Assembly: GCA_016463705.1 (NCBI GenBank)
Contig: JAEMQU010000005.1
Span: 26,530 to 90,529, forward strand
Length of the DNA: 64,000 bases
Reading direction: 5' to 3'
Origin: Opitutales bacterium
GTDB lineage: Bacteria; Verrucomicrobiota; Verrucomicrobiia; Opitutales; UBA953
Under the pieces are notes generated by a model. That model saw only the letters and a list, made by a program, of their open reading frames with translations, ran no database searches and was not told the origin of the DNA. The position numbers and the translations under genes were made by a program. Every line of letters starts with the position of its first letter. Positions within the stretch are counted from its first letter, which is position 1. This document shows, in pieces, positions 24,741-34,238 of the stretch.

Positions 24741-25820
24741 CTACAGAATCAGCATTGCGTCACCGTAACTAAAAAAGCGGTACTCGCGACGAATCGCTTC
24801 GGCGTAAATTTCCTTAAGCCAAGGGAGTCCGGCCTCATCTCCAGGCGTTAAGAATGCCGCCACCAGGCAGAGCAATGTCGACTTGGGTAAATGAAAATTA
24901 GTCAGCAGGTGCTCGCAGCAATGGATCGTATCACCAGGCTTAATAAATAAACTGGAGCTGCCTTTATAATCACCCGTTGGGAGATTTTTGAGGTCGGGAG
25001 TTTTTCTGATAAAGTCCTCAGCCGATCGCACCGTAGTCGTGCCCACGGCTAAGCGCGGTCGACGACTACGCAGAGCCTCAATTGTGCTGGCGGGGATTAC
25101 ATAGTCTTCGCTATGCATGACGTGGTTATTTAAATCGGGCGCTTGAATGGGTTGAAAAGTTCCCGCACCCACATCCAAAATGAGATTAAAAGTCTCGTGC
25201 CCTTGTTTGGATAATTTCTCGAGTAGCTCGGTCGTAAAATGTAATCCAGCGGTAGGTGCAGCGACGGCACGGGTCGCCGATGGTTCAGCATAAACCGTTT
25301 GGTAACGTTCGTCGTCAGCGAAATCTTTTACCCCTAACTTTTCCCGAGCATCCACAATATAAGGTGGAAGTGGAAGCTCTCCCTGTTGTTGGGCGAGCTG
25401 TTCGACACTCATACCAGTGGGTAAATTAAAACGCACAATATAATCTCCACCCTGACCTACCGACACTACCACAGCGTGATGTCCGTCTATAGTGAAACCG
25501 GCTTCATCCGAGGCGCGCTTTCCGGGGCGCAACATACAATGCCACTCGAGAGGTTGGGCGGTGGGACGAAGTAAAAGACATTCCACTTTTCCGCCTGTGG
25601 GACGGACGCCAAAAAGTCGGGCCTTTAAAACTCTTACACTATTTCGAAAGAAAGTCGTCGAAGGCGGAATTAAGTCAGGAAGCTCTTTGAAATAATGATG
25701 CGAGATTTTTTTGGTTGCGCGATTTACTACGAGCAATCGCGAGTCATCCCGCCGCAACGAAGGCACGGCCGCAATCCGCTCAGGAGGTAGATCGAAGTCC
25801 AACTCCTGCAACGTAATCAT
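24741..25820 (-). CDS. queA: S-adenosylmethionine:tRNA ribosyltransferase-isomerase
   Basis: Transfers and isomerises the ribosyl group of SAM onto preQ1-tRNA to give epoxyqueuosine at position 34. 359 aa. Family signatures include [11 protein letters not shown] at the N-terminus, the FPTVYA-type block ([10 protein letters not shown]), [20 protein letters not shown] and [10 protein letters not shown], in the normal order. Its ATG overlaps the stop of the YhaM-like gene by one base (TAATG), so both are expressed together. Ends two bases from mscL, convergent. Confidence 0.95.
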   Translation of the reverse strand: MITLQELDFDLPPERIAAVPSLRRDDSRLLVVNRATKKISHHYFKELPDLIPPSTTFFRNSVRVLKARLFGVRPTGGKVECLLLRPTAQPLEWHCMLRPGKRASDEAGFTIDGHHAVVVSVGQGGDYIVRFNLPTGMSVEQLAQQQGELPLPPYIVDAREKLGVKDFADDERYQTVYAEPSATRAVAAPTAGLHFTTELLEKLSKQGHETFNLILDVGAGTFQPIQAPDLNNHVMHSEDYVIPASTIEALRSRRPRLAVGTTTVRSAEDFIRKTPDLKNLPTGDYKGSSSLFIKPGDTIHCCEHLLTNFHLPKSTLLCLVAAFLTPGDEAGLPWLKEIYAEAIRREYRFFSYGDAMLIL

Positions 25821-26809
25821 TATTTAGTTTTCGGAGGAGTAATGAGCAACTGACCATCAATCGCCTTTAAGGGCATAAACTCAACACCCGGAGGGGCTTT
25901 ACGCAACTCCTCTTCAATCGCTGAAAGTTTTGCATCTAAGTCATCAATCCGAGCCACGAAAACCGCTTCAGGGGTCGACGGGGTCTGACACGCACCATAC
26001 TCGCGCATCGTGTGGTGACTGAGCAACACGTGTTCGACGCGTTCACGTAATGAGACTTCGAGTTGTACCTTAGCCGAATGCTCTCTCACGATAAAAGCTC
26101 CTAAGACCAAGTGGCCGTGTAAATTTCCAGCACGCGTGAAACCGGCGCGGGGCATACCAGGCTCGAGTTTAGTGTATTCTTGAATTTTACCTACGTCGTG
26201 CAGAATAATACTCGAGACCGCGAGAGAGTGATCCACTTTGGGATAAAGAGGCAGCAAGGCTTCGGCACAACGCGCCATGCGCAAGGTGTGTTCGAGTAAG
26301 CCGTGGCGGTAGGCGTGGTGCATGCCGGTAGCGGCGACTGAGTCGTAGAAGCGCTCGCCGTGTTCTTCTAAAATTGATTCCACCAGGGCGCGCAAAGTCG
26401 CGTGAGGAATGCGTTTAATAATAGCGCCGAGTTCTTCGCGCATTTTTAGGGGATCTTGTTGAGACACGGGAGTAAGGCGACCCATGATAGCAGGGTCAGA
26501 TTTTTCGGCATCAGCCAGAGCTGCGAGAGCATCGACACGGAATTCCGGGCGACCGGCAAATTCCCCCATCGTCCCGCCCACCTTCACAGGTGTACCAGGC
26601 TTTAATGTAGTGAGCACGGTTTTTAGAGGTGAATCAGAAAAGACACGTACTTTTACTTCGTCGGAAGCGTCACCTAAAACAAATTCAAAATAAGTGGATC
26701 CGTTTTTTGCGGACTTGGTATTAATATCGCCCAATCCACAAATAGCCAAAAAACGATTACCTGTCGGCAATGCTTTGCATTCTCTTAATGATTGGGGTGA
26801 TTCGGCCAT
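25820..26809 (-). CDS. YhaM-family 3'-5' exoribonuclease (OB-fold plus HD domain)
   Basis: 329 aa. The N-terminal OB-fold (about residues 17-100; [23 protein letters not shown]) binds nucleic acid; the HD phosphohydrolase domain (about 155-300) has H-HD-D residues visible in [22 protein letters not shown] and LSHHTM. Bacillus YhaM has the same layout and degrades RNA/DNA 3' ends using a divalent metal. First gene of the pair with queA (TAATG overlap). Shares a 145-base divergent region with the next plus-strand gene. Confidence 0.87.
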   Translation of the reverse strand: MAESPQSLRECKALPTGNRFLAICGLGDINTKSAKNGSTYFEFVLGDASDEVKVRVFSDSPLKTVLTTLKPGTPVKVGGTMGEFAGRPEFRVDALAALADAEKSDPAIMGRLTPVSQQDPLKMREELGAIIKRIPHATLRALVESILEEHGERFYDSVAATGMHHAYRHGLLEHTLRMARCAEALLPLYPKVDHSLAVSSIILHDVGKIQEYTKLEPGMPRAGFTRAGNLHGHLVLGAFIVREHSAKVQLEVSLRERVEHVLLSHHTMREYGACQTPSTPEAVFVARIDDLDAKLSAIEEELRKAPPGVEFMPLKAIDGQLLITPPKTK

Positions 26810-26869
26810 GCACGCAAGGTGGGTAAAACAAGCGAGGGAGCAAATAATAATAATCTAAAACAGTCTAAA

Positions 26870-26886
26870 TTAACCTAATCGGTTAA
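26870..26886. promoter_or_regulatory. Inverted repeat in the YhaM/hypothetical divergent region
   Basis: TTAACC-TAATC-GGTTAA, perfect arms of six bases, lying upstream of both divergent genes (60 bases from the minus-strand ATG, 68 from the plus-strand ATG). Possible operator; no regulator can be assigned. Confidence 0.35.
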
Positions 26887-26917
26887 ATTATCCAACTAGA
26901 CCCTTAATTGAACGAGG

Positions 26918-26945
26918 TTGTCTTCATCTAAGCTACGTGTAATAT
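26918..26945 (+). promoter_or_regulatory. Probable promoter of the anchored unknown protein
   Basis: TTGTCT (26918-26923), 16-base spacer, TAATAT (26940-26945), nine bases before the ATG at 26955, leaving a leader of about two bases. Confidence 0.5.
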
Positions 26946-26954
26946 CATAAACCA

Positions 26955-28034
26955 ATGAAGCGGTATCTATTAATGGGAGTAGTCTTATCCGTTGGAGCGC
27001 TCGCTTTATTATGGATCAACTATGACCGCGGATTAAATGAACCAAAAAACGAAGTAGCGGTTCCCCCAAATAGCCCACGACCCATAACCGGGCTCATCCA
27101 AGAGCCGAAGAAGATTATCACCAGTGAATCACAGGTCAAAGAGACCATCACGCAACTCAGTCAGAAGGGTCTACCCCCTTTAACCAATCAACAGATTCAA
27201 GGCTATCTCACCTCTAACGATCGGGATGCCACCTGCCTGATTGTGGGAAGTCGTTTAAGTAAAAATCCTGAGTTATTACGTGAGGCCGTGGCACGTTTCA
27301 CCGACAACCCCGTTGTGCAATTAGAGATGGCATTACACGGACCCACCCAAGAAGAAAGACAAGCCGCCCTCAATGCATTCAAAACACATGACCCGCAAAA
27401 TTCGCTCTGTGATTATCTCGATTCGCTTTCGGCATTTGAACGCGGAGATTTTTCCCAAGCAGCGGGCGGATTAATCCAATCACTGGATAGTGGTACATTG
27501 CAGGACTACTCCCTGACCTTAGCGTCCGGAACGGAAGCTGCCTATCTGTCCGCAGGGTATAACAACACCGAAGCTCAACTCTTCGCACTCTTTGATTCTA
27601 CACAACGCAACCAAGACACGACTGGCAAGATGGGCGCGGTGGCCGATAAATTAGGCGAACTGCGCGATCAGTATATTAAAAATAATGATATGGATGCGGC
27701 TGAACCCACCGTGACAATCGGTTTAGACATTGGACAAAAAATACAGTCGCAGGAAAACCCGAGTTTCCTCAGCAGCTTAGTCGGTCTTGATATTGAAGCG
27801 AAAATCCTGAATCAGCTCGATCCCTCAACGCCGATTAATTCCGCGGGGCAAACCGCCGACGCGCGTTTAAAAGAATTAAATCAGCAAAAAAATCAGTTAC
27901 AGAGTTTAGTACAAAAGGCTCAAGATCTGCCCATCAGTAAGATGTCCGACGAGCAAATGAAGGACTACACACAAAAGTTGCGCAGCCAGGGGGAAGTGAG
28001 TGCCACGCAGTGGTGGTTAGACCAAAACAAATAG
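26955..28034 (+). CDS. Unknown membrane-anchored periplasmic protein
   Basis: 359 aa, family not recognised. Single N-terminal membrane helix (residues 5-22, LLMGVVLSVGALALLWI), so mostly periplasmic. The middle (about 85-230) is built of helical pairs resembling degenerate TPR or Sel1-type repeats: LVGSRLSKNPELLREAV, QEERQAALNAF, LDSLSAFERGDFSQAA. The C-terminal part (295-359) is Gln/Lys-rich and probably coiled coil, ending SATQWWLDQNK. Has its own near-leaderless promoter. The next gene, a K+ channel with a similar promoter, lies 64 bases downstream. Confidence 0.7.
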   Translation: MKRYLLMGVVLSVGALALLWINYDRGLNEPKNEVAVPPNSPRPITGLIQEPKKIITSESQVKETITQLSQKGLPPLTNQQIQGYLTSNDRDATCLIVGSRLSKNPELLREAVARFTDNPVVQLEMALHGPTQEERQAALNAFKTHDPQNSLCDYLDSLSAFERGDFSQAAGGLIQSLDSGTLQDYSLTLASGTEAAYLSAGYNNTEAQLFALFDSTQRNQDTTGKMGAVADKLGELRDQYIKNNDMDAAEPTVTIGLDIGQKIQSQENPSFLSSLVGLDIEAKILNQLDPSTPINSAGQTADARLKELNQQKNQLQSLVQKAQDLPISKMSDEQMKDYTQKLRSQGEVSATQWWLDQNK

Positions 28035-28064
28035 TTTTCTAGTATAACTTGATTAAAACGATGT

Positions 28065-28092
28065 TTGTCTAAGACGCCAAACTCTCTAGTAT
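28065..28092 (+). promoter_or_regulatory. Probable promoter of the K+ channel gene
   Basis: TTGTCT (28065-28070), 16-base spacer, TAGTAT (28087-28092), six bases before the ATG at 28099; implies a leaderless mRNA. The -35 box and spacing are the same as those at 26918. Confidence 0.5.
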
Positions 28093-28098
28093 TTATCT

Positions 28099-28887
28099 AT
28101 GAGAGTGGACGAAAAGCTTCAGGAGAAATTAAGACCTTGGGATTGGGCGGTTCTCGTCGTCTCGGTTATTTCTCTTATTTTAGTTATTCTTGAAAGCGTT
28201 GTGACCCTACAACCTGACACCTTAAGTCGATTTGCTTTCATCGATCGCTGTGCGTGTATGATTTTCATGGTCGACGTCTTGGTGCGTTGGCGGCGCACGG
28301 AATGGAGTAGAAAATATTGGAAATGGGGCTGGTTAGATGTTCTCGCTAGTATTCCGTTCGATAATGCCTTCCGCGCCCTGCAAGCCATTCGTATCTACCG
28401 ATTCGTCCGACTGGCACGAAGTATTTATAAATTCAAAGGAGTGACCGCAGGTACGACGCTAAACGATAAAATTCTCGCCCTGCCTGGAATCGCCCTCGTG
28501 ATGATTCTTTTCAGCGCGACCCTCATTATTGAGGTGGAACGCGATTCGCCGAAAGCCCTCATTAAAACGGGTGGCGACGCCTTATGGTGGGCGCTTTCTA
28601 CGGTTACCACGGTGGGCTACGGCGACATTTATCCAGTAACGACCGAAGGTAAATTTGTGGCGGCGGGCTTAATGATTGTGGGTGTTATATTTTTCAGCTC
28701 TATCTCGGCATTCATTACGACGAAATTAATTCTTCCCGAAGAGGAGCAAGACCACGAAGGTGAAATGAGGGAAATTCGCGCTCTGCACAAAGAAGTTAAA
28801 GAATTACGACAGGCCTTAATGGAGCATAATAATCATGCTTCCAAAAAGGCCGACGTGCCACCCAGCACCGATATTAAAGGACTATAA
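28099..28887 (+). CDS. Voltage-gated-type potassium channel (six-TM)
   Basis: 262 aa inner-membrane ion channel of the KvAP/KvLm type. S1-S3 at about residues 18-90; S4-like basic helix in ALQAIRIYRFVRLARSIYKF with Arg/Lys roughly every third position; pore loop with the K+ selectivity filter TTVGYGD (about 171-177); S6 VAAGLMIVGVIFFSSISAFI; then a cytosolic C-terminal coiled coil (EMREIRALHKEVKELRQAL) likely to tetramerise. No RCK or cyclic-nucleotide domain. Role in K+ homeostasis or membrane potential is inferred. Convergent with ahcY, abutting without a gap. Confidence 0.9.
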   Translation: MRVDEKLQEKLRPWDWAVLVVSVISLILVILESVVTLQPDTLSRFAFIDRCACMIFMVDVLVRWRRTEWSRKYWKWGWLDVLASIPFDNAFRALQAIRIYRFVRLARSIYKFKGVTAGTTLNDKILALPGIALVMILFSATLIIEVERDSPKALIKTGGDALWWALSTVTTVGYGDIYPVTTEGKFVAAGLMIVGVIFFSSISAFITTKLILPEEEQDHEGEMREIRALHKEVKELRQALMEHNNHASKKADVPPSTDIKGL

Positions 28888-30294
28888 TTAGTACCTGTAG
28901 CTATCGGTCTTGAAGGGTCCGTTAGGCTTCACCCCAATGTAGTCTGCCTGGGCCTTCGTTAACTGGGTGAGTCTAGCTCCAATTTTTTCTAAGTGTAAGC
29001 GAGCCACTTCTTCGTCGAGGTGTTTAGGTAAGACACAAACACCAGGCTTAGCGGTTGCACGAGTTTCCCATAAGTGAATTTGGGCAAGGACCTGATTGGA
29101 GAACGAAGTCGACATCACATAACTAGGGTGGCCAGTGGCGCAGCCGAGATTTACTAAGCGGCCTTCGGCTAACATATAAATCTGCTTTCCTTTGGGGAAG
29201 GTATAACGATCGACCTGTGGTTTAATCATTTCTTTCTTCACGCCTTTGGCGTCATTCAAACGAGTCACTTGGATTTCGTTATCGAAGTGTCCGATGTTAC
29301 AAACAATCGCTTGGTCTCTCATCTTCTGCATGTGTTCGAGCGTGATGATGTCACGATTGCCCGTAGCTGTTACATAAATATCGGTGTTACCTAAAGTGTC
29401 TTCAATGCGAACAACGCGATAGCCTTCCATCGCCGCCTGCAGCGCGCAAATCGGATCCACTTCAGCAATCTGGACGGTCGCACCTAAACCACGCAGAGAT
29501 TGGGCTGAGCCTTTACCTACGTCACCATAACCAATGACGAGGGCAAGTTTACCAGCGACCATCACATCGGTGGCGCGCTTAATGCCATCAACCAAGGATT
29601 CACGGCAGCCGTATAAGTTATCGAACTTCGACTTGGTAGCCGTGTCGTTCACATTAACGGTTGGCACTAAAAGTTCTCCTGCTTCGAGCATGCTATAAAG
29701 ACGTTTTACGCCTGTGGTGGTTTCTTCCGAAACACCCTTCCAAGCGGCGACTACTTTGTGCCAGTGTCCGGGACGTTCTTTTGCTACCTTTTTAAGGAGA
29801 TTTTTGATAACCTGTTCTTCGTGAGATTCAGATTTAGTGTTAACCCACTTAGAACCATTTTCTAATTCATAACCTTTGTGAATTAAAAGTGTCGCATCGC
29901 CACCATCATCCACGATGAGCTCTGGGCCACTACCATTAGGCCAGGTCAGTGCTTCCATAGTGCACTCCCAATATTCTTCTAAGGTTTCACCCTTCCAGGC
30001 GAACACTGGATAGCCCGCTTTAGCGATGGCCGCAGCGGCGTGATCCTGGGTTGAAAAGATATTACAAGAAGCCCAGCGCACATCGGCACCGAGGGCTGCT
30101 AAGGTTTCGATCAGCACCGCGGTCTGAATCGTCATGTGCAACGAACCGGTAATGCGAACGCCCTTAAGAGGCTTAGTTTTCGCATACTTGGCGCGCAGTG
30201 ACATCAGGCCGGGCATTTCGTGCTCAGCGACTTGAAGTTCTTTACGGCCCCAGTCAGCAAGACTGAGATCGGCTACTTTAAAATCTGCTTTCAT
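28888..30294 (-). CDS. ahcY: Adenosylhomocysteinase
   Basis: NAD-dependent hydrolysis of S-adenosylhomocysteine to adenosine and homocysteine; closes the activated methyl cycle with metK. 468 aa from ATG 30294 ([19 protein letters not shown]), the usual N-terminus; an in-frame ATG at 30327 would add 11 residues. Visible: [16 protein letters not shown] substrate-binding region, NAD Rossmann motif [19 protein letters not shown], and the C-terminal KTDSYRY that contacts NAD of the neighbouring subunit. 38 bases after the metK stop on the same strand, so the two form an operon. Confidence 0.96.
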   Translation of the reverse strand: MKADFKVADLSLADWGRKELQVAEHEMPGLMSLRAKYAKTKPLKGVRITGSLHMTIQTAVLIETLAALGADVRWASCNIFSTQDHAAAAIAKAGYPVFAWKGETLEEYWECTMEALTWPNGSGPELIVDDGGDATLLIHKGYELENGSKWVNTKSESHEEQVIKNLLKKVAKERPGHWHKVVAAWKGVSEETTTGVKRLYSMLEAGELLVPTVNVNDTATKSKFDNLYGCRESLVDGIKRATDVMVAGKLALVIGYGDVGKGSAQSLRGLGATVQIAEVDPICALQAAMEGYRVVRIEDTLGNTDIYVTATGNRDIITLEHMQKMRDQAIVCNIGHFDNEIQVTRLNDAKGVKKEMIKPQVDRYTFPKGKQIYMLAEGRLVNLGCATGHPSYVMSTSFSNQVLAQIHLWETRATAKPGVCVLPKHLDEEVARLHLEKIGARLTQLTKAQADYIGVKPNGPFKTDSYRY

Positions 30295-30332
30295 TGATTT
30301 TGTGCGGGAGGGTTTGGGTGAGTACATGGTGA

Positions 30333-31520
30333 TTAAGATTGTTGGTGAAGGGCTTTAACAAATTTTGCGAGGTGCTTGGTTTCTTCCCACGGTAAACCTT
30401 TTTTACCGAAGTGACCATAATGCGTACTAGCACGATAAATCGGGCGACGCAAATCGAGCTGCTTAATAATCTCGGCGGGATTAAACAGAAAAACTTCTTT
30501 CACCGCAGCCAAGATGGAGGCATCGGACATATTGCCCGTACCAAAAGTATCTAAGTGTAAACTGGTCGGTTCAGGGTGACCAATCGCGTAGGCGACCTGT
30601 AGTTCACAGCGGTCTGCAACCCCTGAATCAACAATGTGCTTCGCGACCCAGCGAGCCATGTAAGCAGCCGAACGATCCACTTTAGTTGGGTCTTTTCCGG
30701 AAAATGCACCACCGCCGTGACGACCCATACCGCCGTATGAATCGACGATGATTTTACGTCCAGTTAATCCGCAATCCCCTTGGGGGCCACCAATCACAAA
30801 ACGCCCAGTGGGATTGATTAAAAATTCCGTTTTCTTACCGATTAAATTCTTGGGTAAAACCTTGTGAATAATCTGATTGATACAGAATTTTTCGATTTGG
30901 CTGTGGCTAACGTCAGCGGTGTGCTGGGTGGAAATAACGACGTTGGTGATTTCTTTTAATTTTCCGTTTTCATATCGCACCGCGACTTGTGATTTACAGT
31001 CAGGACGAATCCATTCTGTACCACGCGCACCCGATTTACGTAGTCGGGCCAATTCACGATTTAAGCGGTGCGCAAACATTACGGGAGCGGGCATCAGCTC
31101 TTCGGTCTCATTGGAGGCGTATCCAAACATAATTCCTTGGTCGCCGGCACCCATCTTGGCGTGCTTTTTTCCAGAGGCTTTACGCTCATCCACACCCTGA
31201 GCAATGTCAGGGGATTGTTTCGTTAAAAGGTTAGTGAAGAAAACTTTGTCGGCATGAAAGATGTCATCGTCATTCACATAGCCAATTTCACGAATGGCGG
31301 CACGCACGACTTCTTCGAAATTAACTTTGGCCTTCGTCGTTAATTCACCCGCGATGACGACGTGGTTACTTTTCACCAAGGTTTCGCACGCAACGCGCGA
31401 GAACTTATCTTGAGCGAAAACCGCGTCCAAGACAGAATCGGAAATAGAGTCAGCCACCTTATCGGGGTGACCCTCGCCTACTGATTCGGAGGAAAAGATA
31501 TAGGAGTCTTGGTGATCCAT
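30333..31520 (-). CDS. metK: S-adenosylmethionine synthetase
   Basis: Makes SAM from methionine and ATP. 395 aa, usual length. Signatures: [14 protein letters not shown] near residue 15, [12 protein letters not shown], and the phosphate-binding [19 protein letters not shown]. First gene of metK-ahcY. A promoter directly abuts the ATG and an inverted repeat sits just upstream of that promoter; I see no known SAM riboswitch fold in the 149-base upstream region. Confidence 0.97.
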   Translation of the reverse strand: MDHQDSYIFSSESVGEGHPDKVADSISDSVLDAVFAQDKFSRVACETLVKSNHVVIAGELTTKAKVNFEEVVRAAIREIGYVNDDDIFHADKVFFTNLLTKQSPDIAQGVDERKASGKKHAKMGAGDQGIMFGYASNETEELMPAPVMFAHRLNRELARLRKSGARGTEWIRPDCKSQVAVRYENGKLKEITNVVISTQHTADVSHSQIEKFCINQIIHKVLPKNLIGKKTEFLINPTGRFVIGGPQGDCGLTGRKIIVDSYGGMGRHGGGAFSGKDPTKVDRSAAYMARWVAKHIVDSGVADRCELQVAYAIGHPEPTSLHLDTFGTGNMSDASILAAVKEVFLFNPAEIIKQLDLRRPIYRASTHYGHFGKKGLPWEETKHLAKFVKALHQQS

Positions 31521-31527
31521 AGGAAGT

Positions 31528-31556
31528 TATCGAAATGGGAAATGGTAAGGTGGCAA
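31528..31556 (-). promoter_or_regulatory. Probable promoter of metK-ahcY
   Basis: On the minus strand: TTGCCA (31556-31551), 17-base spacer, TCGATA (31533-31528), seven bases before the metK ATG at 31520. The transcription start would coincide with the start codon. Confidence 0.45.
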
Positions 31557-31568
31557 GTTCACATCTAT

Positions 31569-31588
31569 GTATCTTGATAGAAAGATAC
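31569..31588. promoter_or_regulatory. Inverted repeat upstream of metK, candidate operator
   Basis: GTATCTT-GATAGA-AAGATAC, perfect 7-base arms, 12 bases upstream of the metK -35 box. A dyad of this size is typical of a dimeric ArsR- or TetR-type repressor/activator site; control by an SAH-responsive regulator would fit the metK-ahcY operon but is only a guess. Confidence 0.45.
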
Positions 31589-31634
31589 GTCATATTCTAC
31601 ATTTTAGCCCACTATTTGCGCTTGAGGTGATGGC

Positions 31635-31662
31635 TTGCCCGAAAGGACTAAGTTTGTAAGGG
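31635..31662 (+). promoter_or_regulatory. Possible promoter of the GH20 gene
   Basis: TTGCCC (31635-31640), 16-base spacer, TAAGGG (31657-31662), seven bases before the ATG at 31670. The -10 box is poor. Confidence 0.3.
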
Positions 31663-31669
31663 TTATTTC

Positions 31670-33409
31670 ATGCGTGCTCAACTACCACAGCTCTTTCCCC
31701 GCCCACGGGAACTGAGTCTCCGTGGTGGTTTTTTACCCGTTCCGAAAGCACCCCACCCGACTGCACTCTTTTTAAATAATCTGCCGCAGACGATTGCTGA
31801 GGCTGAAGCCACACTGGATGCTAAGCAAACCACCCCGTGTCGCATTGAATACAGCGAAGCTCTGGGATCTGAGTCTTACTATTTAGATATCACTACGAGC
31901 GGCATTCACTTAAAGGCCCGCGACGCAGCAGGCGTGTTTTATGGAGCACAAACCCTCCGACAAATCTTTGAGCAAAATCCCACAGCCCTACCCTGCTGCG
32001 AGGTTTTAGATAGTCCGGATTTGCCGATACGTGGATTCATGTTGGATATTTCGCGTTGTAAAATTCCCACCCAAAATGAGTTTCGCCAACTCATCCGTGC
32101 CTTGGCCCGACTTCGCGTTAACCAGTTTCAACTTTATATTGAACATAGTTTTGCGTTTCCGGGACATGACGAAGTCTGGCGCGATGCTTCACCTTTAACG
32201 CCTGCGGAAATTGAACAGCTCGATAGAGAGTGTCTGAGTCTCGGCATCGAACTCGTTCCTAACTTAAATACATTCGGACATATGGAGCGCTGGCTTCGCC
32301 ATCCTAAGTATCGCTCCATGGCGGAATGCCCTGAAGGATGGATTCACCCACTCACCCAGCAGTTTAAGCCCATCCCTGGCACTTTAAAGCCCGACGACGA
32401 GTCACTCAAATTTATTGGTGATCTTCTTGATAAATACCTTCCGCACTTTCGCAGTCGCCAGGTAAATATCGGAGGCGATGAACCTTGGGAACTGGGTCAG
32501 GGTTTCAGCAAAGGAGCCGTGGAGAAAAACGGTAAGCACGCGGTTTATCTCAATCATCTTAAAAAAATTTGTAAGTTGGTCGAAGCACGCGGACGCACGC
32601 CACAATTCTGGGGCGATATTTTACTCGAAGATTTAAATCTCGCGAGCGAAGCACCGATCTTAGCGATGCCCGTGATTTGGGGCTATGACGCCGGTCATCC
32701 CTTCAATCAACAAGCAGAAAGACTCAACTCACTCGGTCGATCCTACCTCATCGCTCCAGGCACCAGCACATGGCAAAGTTTTACCGGGCGACTCGAAAAC
32801 GCACTGACCAATCAAGTAGAAGCTGTCGCCGCGGCGATTAAATATCAGGCCCAAGGTATTCTCATTACATCCTGGGGCGATAATGGTAATCACCAACCCT
32901 GGCCAACCCAGTGGCTCCCTCTCGCCAGTGGCCTCGCCCAAGCCTGGTGCTTTGCCGCGAATCAAAAAGGTGATTTTGATAAGGCCTGTGCCATTCTCGG
33001 TAATCTTAATAACGAAGATGCGACATTAACCGCAAGCGTGCTGCAACACCTTGGCCGACTCGACTCCGCTATTCAAAAATCCATTCGTAATAAAAGTTTA
33101 ACCTGGGAGTTGCTCACCACTTCGCCGGAAAATCTCTCCGAAGTATTAAAAGATATCAGCCCAAGTGAATTAAATGATTCGTTAGATCTTTTAGAAAAAG
33201 GTCGGCAGTTAGCCGAAGGCATCAGTGATGAATGTGTGCGATCTGAAATTATTCTAGGCATAGATTGTGCTGTCGCGGGAATTCGTCGGGCACAAAATAA
33301 ACCTCTTAACAGCCAAGAAAAAGAACAGCTCGTTGCTGAATATAAACGCGTATGGCTTAAACGAGCTCGCGTGGGCGGACTCGAGGAAAGCCTAGCTAAC
33401 TTAATCTAA
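31670..33409 (+). CDS. Glycoside hydrolase family 20 (beta-N-acetylhexosaminidase-like)
   Basis: 579 aa. GH20 layout: N-terminal GH20b alpha/beta domain (about 40-120; GVFYGAQTLRQI), then the (beta/alpha)8 barrel beginning IRGFMLDISRCKIP, with VNIGGDEPWELG carrying the paired catalytic Asp-Glu of the substrate-assisted mechanism, and LNTFGHMERW. An extra C-terminal helical region (about 430-579) completes it. No signal peptide, so a cytoplasmic enzyme that releases GlcNAc/GalNAc from imported oligosaccharides is likely. No sugar transporter or nag gene is adjacent. Divergent from metK, convergent with sdhB. Confidence 0.88.
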   Translation: MRAQLPQLFPRPRELSLRGGFLPVPKAPHPTALFLNNLPQTIAEAEATLDAKQTTPCRIEYSEALGSESYYLDITTSGIHLKARDAAGVFYGAQTLRQIFEQNPTALPCCEVLDSPDLPIRGFMLDISRCKIPTQNEFRQLIRALARLRVNQFQLYIEHSFAFPGHDEVWRDASPLTPAEIEQLDRECLSLGIELVPNLNTFGHMERWLRHPKYRSMAECPEGWIHPLTQQFKPIPGTLKPDDESLKFIGDLLDKYLPHFRSRQVNIGGDEPWELGQGFSKGAVEKNGKHAVYLNHLKKICKLVEARGRTPQFWGDILLEDLNLASEAPILAMPVIWGYDAGHPFNQQAERLNSLGRSYLIAPGTSTWQSFTGRLENALTNQVEAVAAAIKYQAQGILITSWGDNGNHQPWPTQWLPLASGLAQAWCFAANQKGDFDKACAILGNLNNEDATLTASVLQHLGRLDSAIQKSIRNKSLTWELLTTSPENLSEVLKDISPSELNDSLDLLEKGRQLAEGISDECVRSEIILGIDCAVAGIRRAQNKPLNSQEKEQLVAEYKRVWLKRARVGGLEESLANLI

Positions 33410-34234
33410 TTACTCTCCGCCCTTACGCGCTTTGCCGGTGGAAGAGAAAAAATCTTTCACGCGAGCTCGCAGATAATCGCGATTAAGTTTCGCAATGACA
33501 TCGAGCGTAATACCCTTCGGACAGTGGGCTTGGCACTCACCATAATTTGTACAGTTACCGAAGCCGGCATCATCCATCGTCTTGACCATCGCTAAGGTGC
33601 GACGTTCACGCTCGGGCTGACCCTGAGGTAAAATATTGAGGTGATTAATTTTGGCGCCGACGAAAAGCATCGCGGATCCGTTCTTACACGATGCAACGCA
33701 AGCACCACAGCCAATACATTCCGCGGCGTCCATCGCCTCATCCGCAATCGGCTTAGGAATTAAAGTGTTATTCGCTTCCGGAGCCGAACCCGTGCGCACG
33801 GTAATGAATCCACCGGCTTGAATCACTTTATCAAACGCGGAACGATTAACGGCCAAGTCTTTGAGCACCGGGAAAGCACGCGCACGCCAAGGTTCGACGG
33901 TAATCGTTTCGCCATCACGGAAATTACGCATGTGTAACTGACAAGTAGTAACCCCGGGAATCGGTCCGTGGGGCATACCATTAATCGTCATCGAACACAT
34001 ACCGCAGATGCCTTCGCGACAGTCATGATCGAAAGCGATGGTGTCTTTGCCTTCGCGGATGAGCTGCTCGTTGAGCATGTCCATCATTTCTAAAAAGGAT
34101 GCTGATACGGGAACCGCAGCGAGAGAATATTCTTCGAAGTGTCCTTCACCGCCGCGGAGTTGACGCCAGACGCGTAAACGCAGAGCTAAAGTGCGTTCGC
34201 TGTCATGTGAAGATTGCTCGGATGGCTTAACCAT
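33410..34234 (-). CDS. sdhB: Succinate dehydrogenase/fumarate reductase iron-sulfur subunit
   Basis: Electron-transfer subunit of complex II with [2Fe-2S], [4Fe-4S] and [3Fe-4S] clusters. 274 aa. N-terminal ferredoxin part with [21 protein letters not shown]-terminal part with [19 protein letters not shown] and [14 protein letters not shown]. This cysteine pattern, with a single-membrane-subunit partner, is that of type B complex II (Bacillus, Wolinella, Bacteroidetes style). Last gene of the sdhCAB operon, four bases after sdhA. Confidence 0.95.
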   Translation of the reverse strand: MVKPSEQSSHDSERTLALRLRVWRQLRGGEGHFEEYSLAAVPVSASFLEMMDMLNEQLIREGKDTIAFDHDCREGICGMCSMTINGMPHGPIPGVTTCQLHMRNFRDGETITVEPWRARAFPVLKDLAVNRSAFDKVIQAGGFITVRTGSAPEANNTLIPKPIADEAMDAAECIGCGACVASCKNGSAMLFVGAKINHLNILPQGQPERERRTLAMVKTMDDAGFGNCTNYGECQAHCPKGITLDVIAKLNRDYLRARVKDFFSSTGKARKGGE

Positions 34235-34238
34235 AAAA

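Noticed and set aside
31521-31669. SAM or SAH riboswitch in front of metK
   Set aside because: No SAM-I, SAM-II or SAH-type conserved core or kink-turn was seen; the promoter abuts the start codon, leaving no room for a leader.
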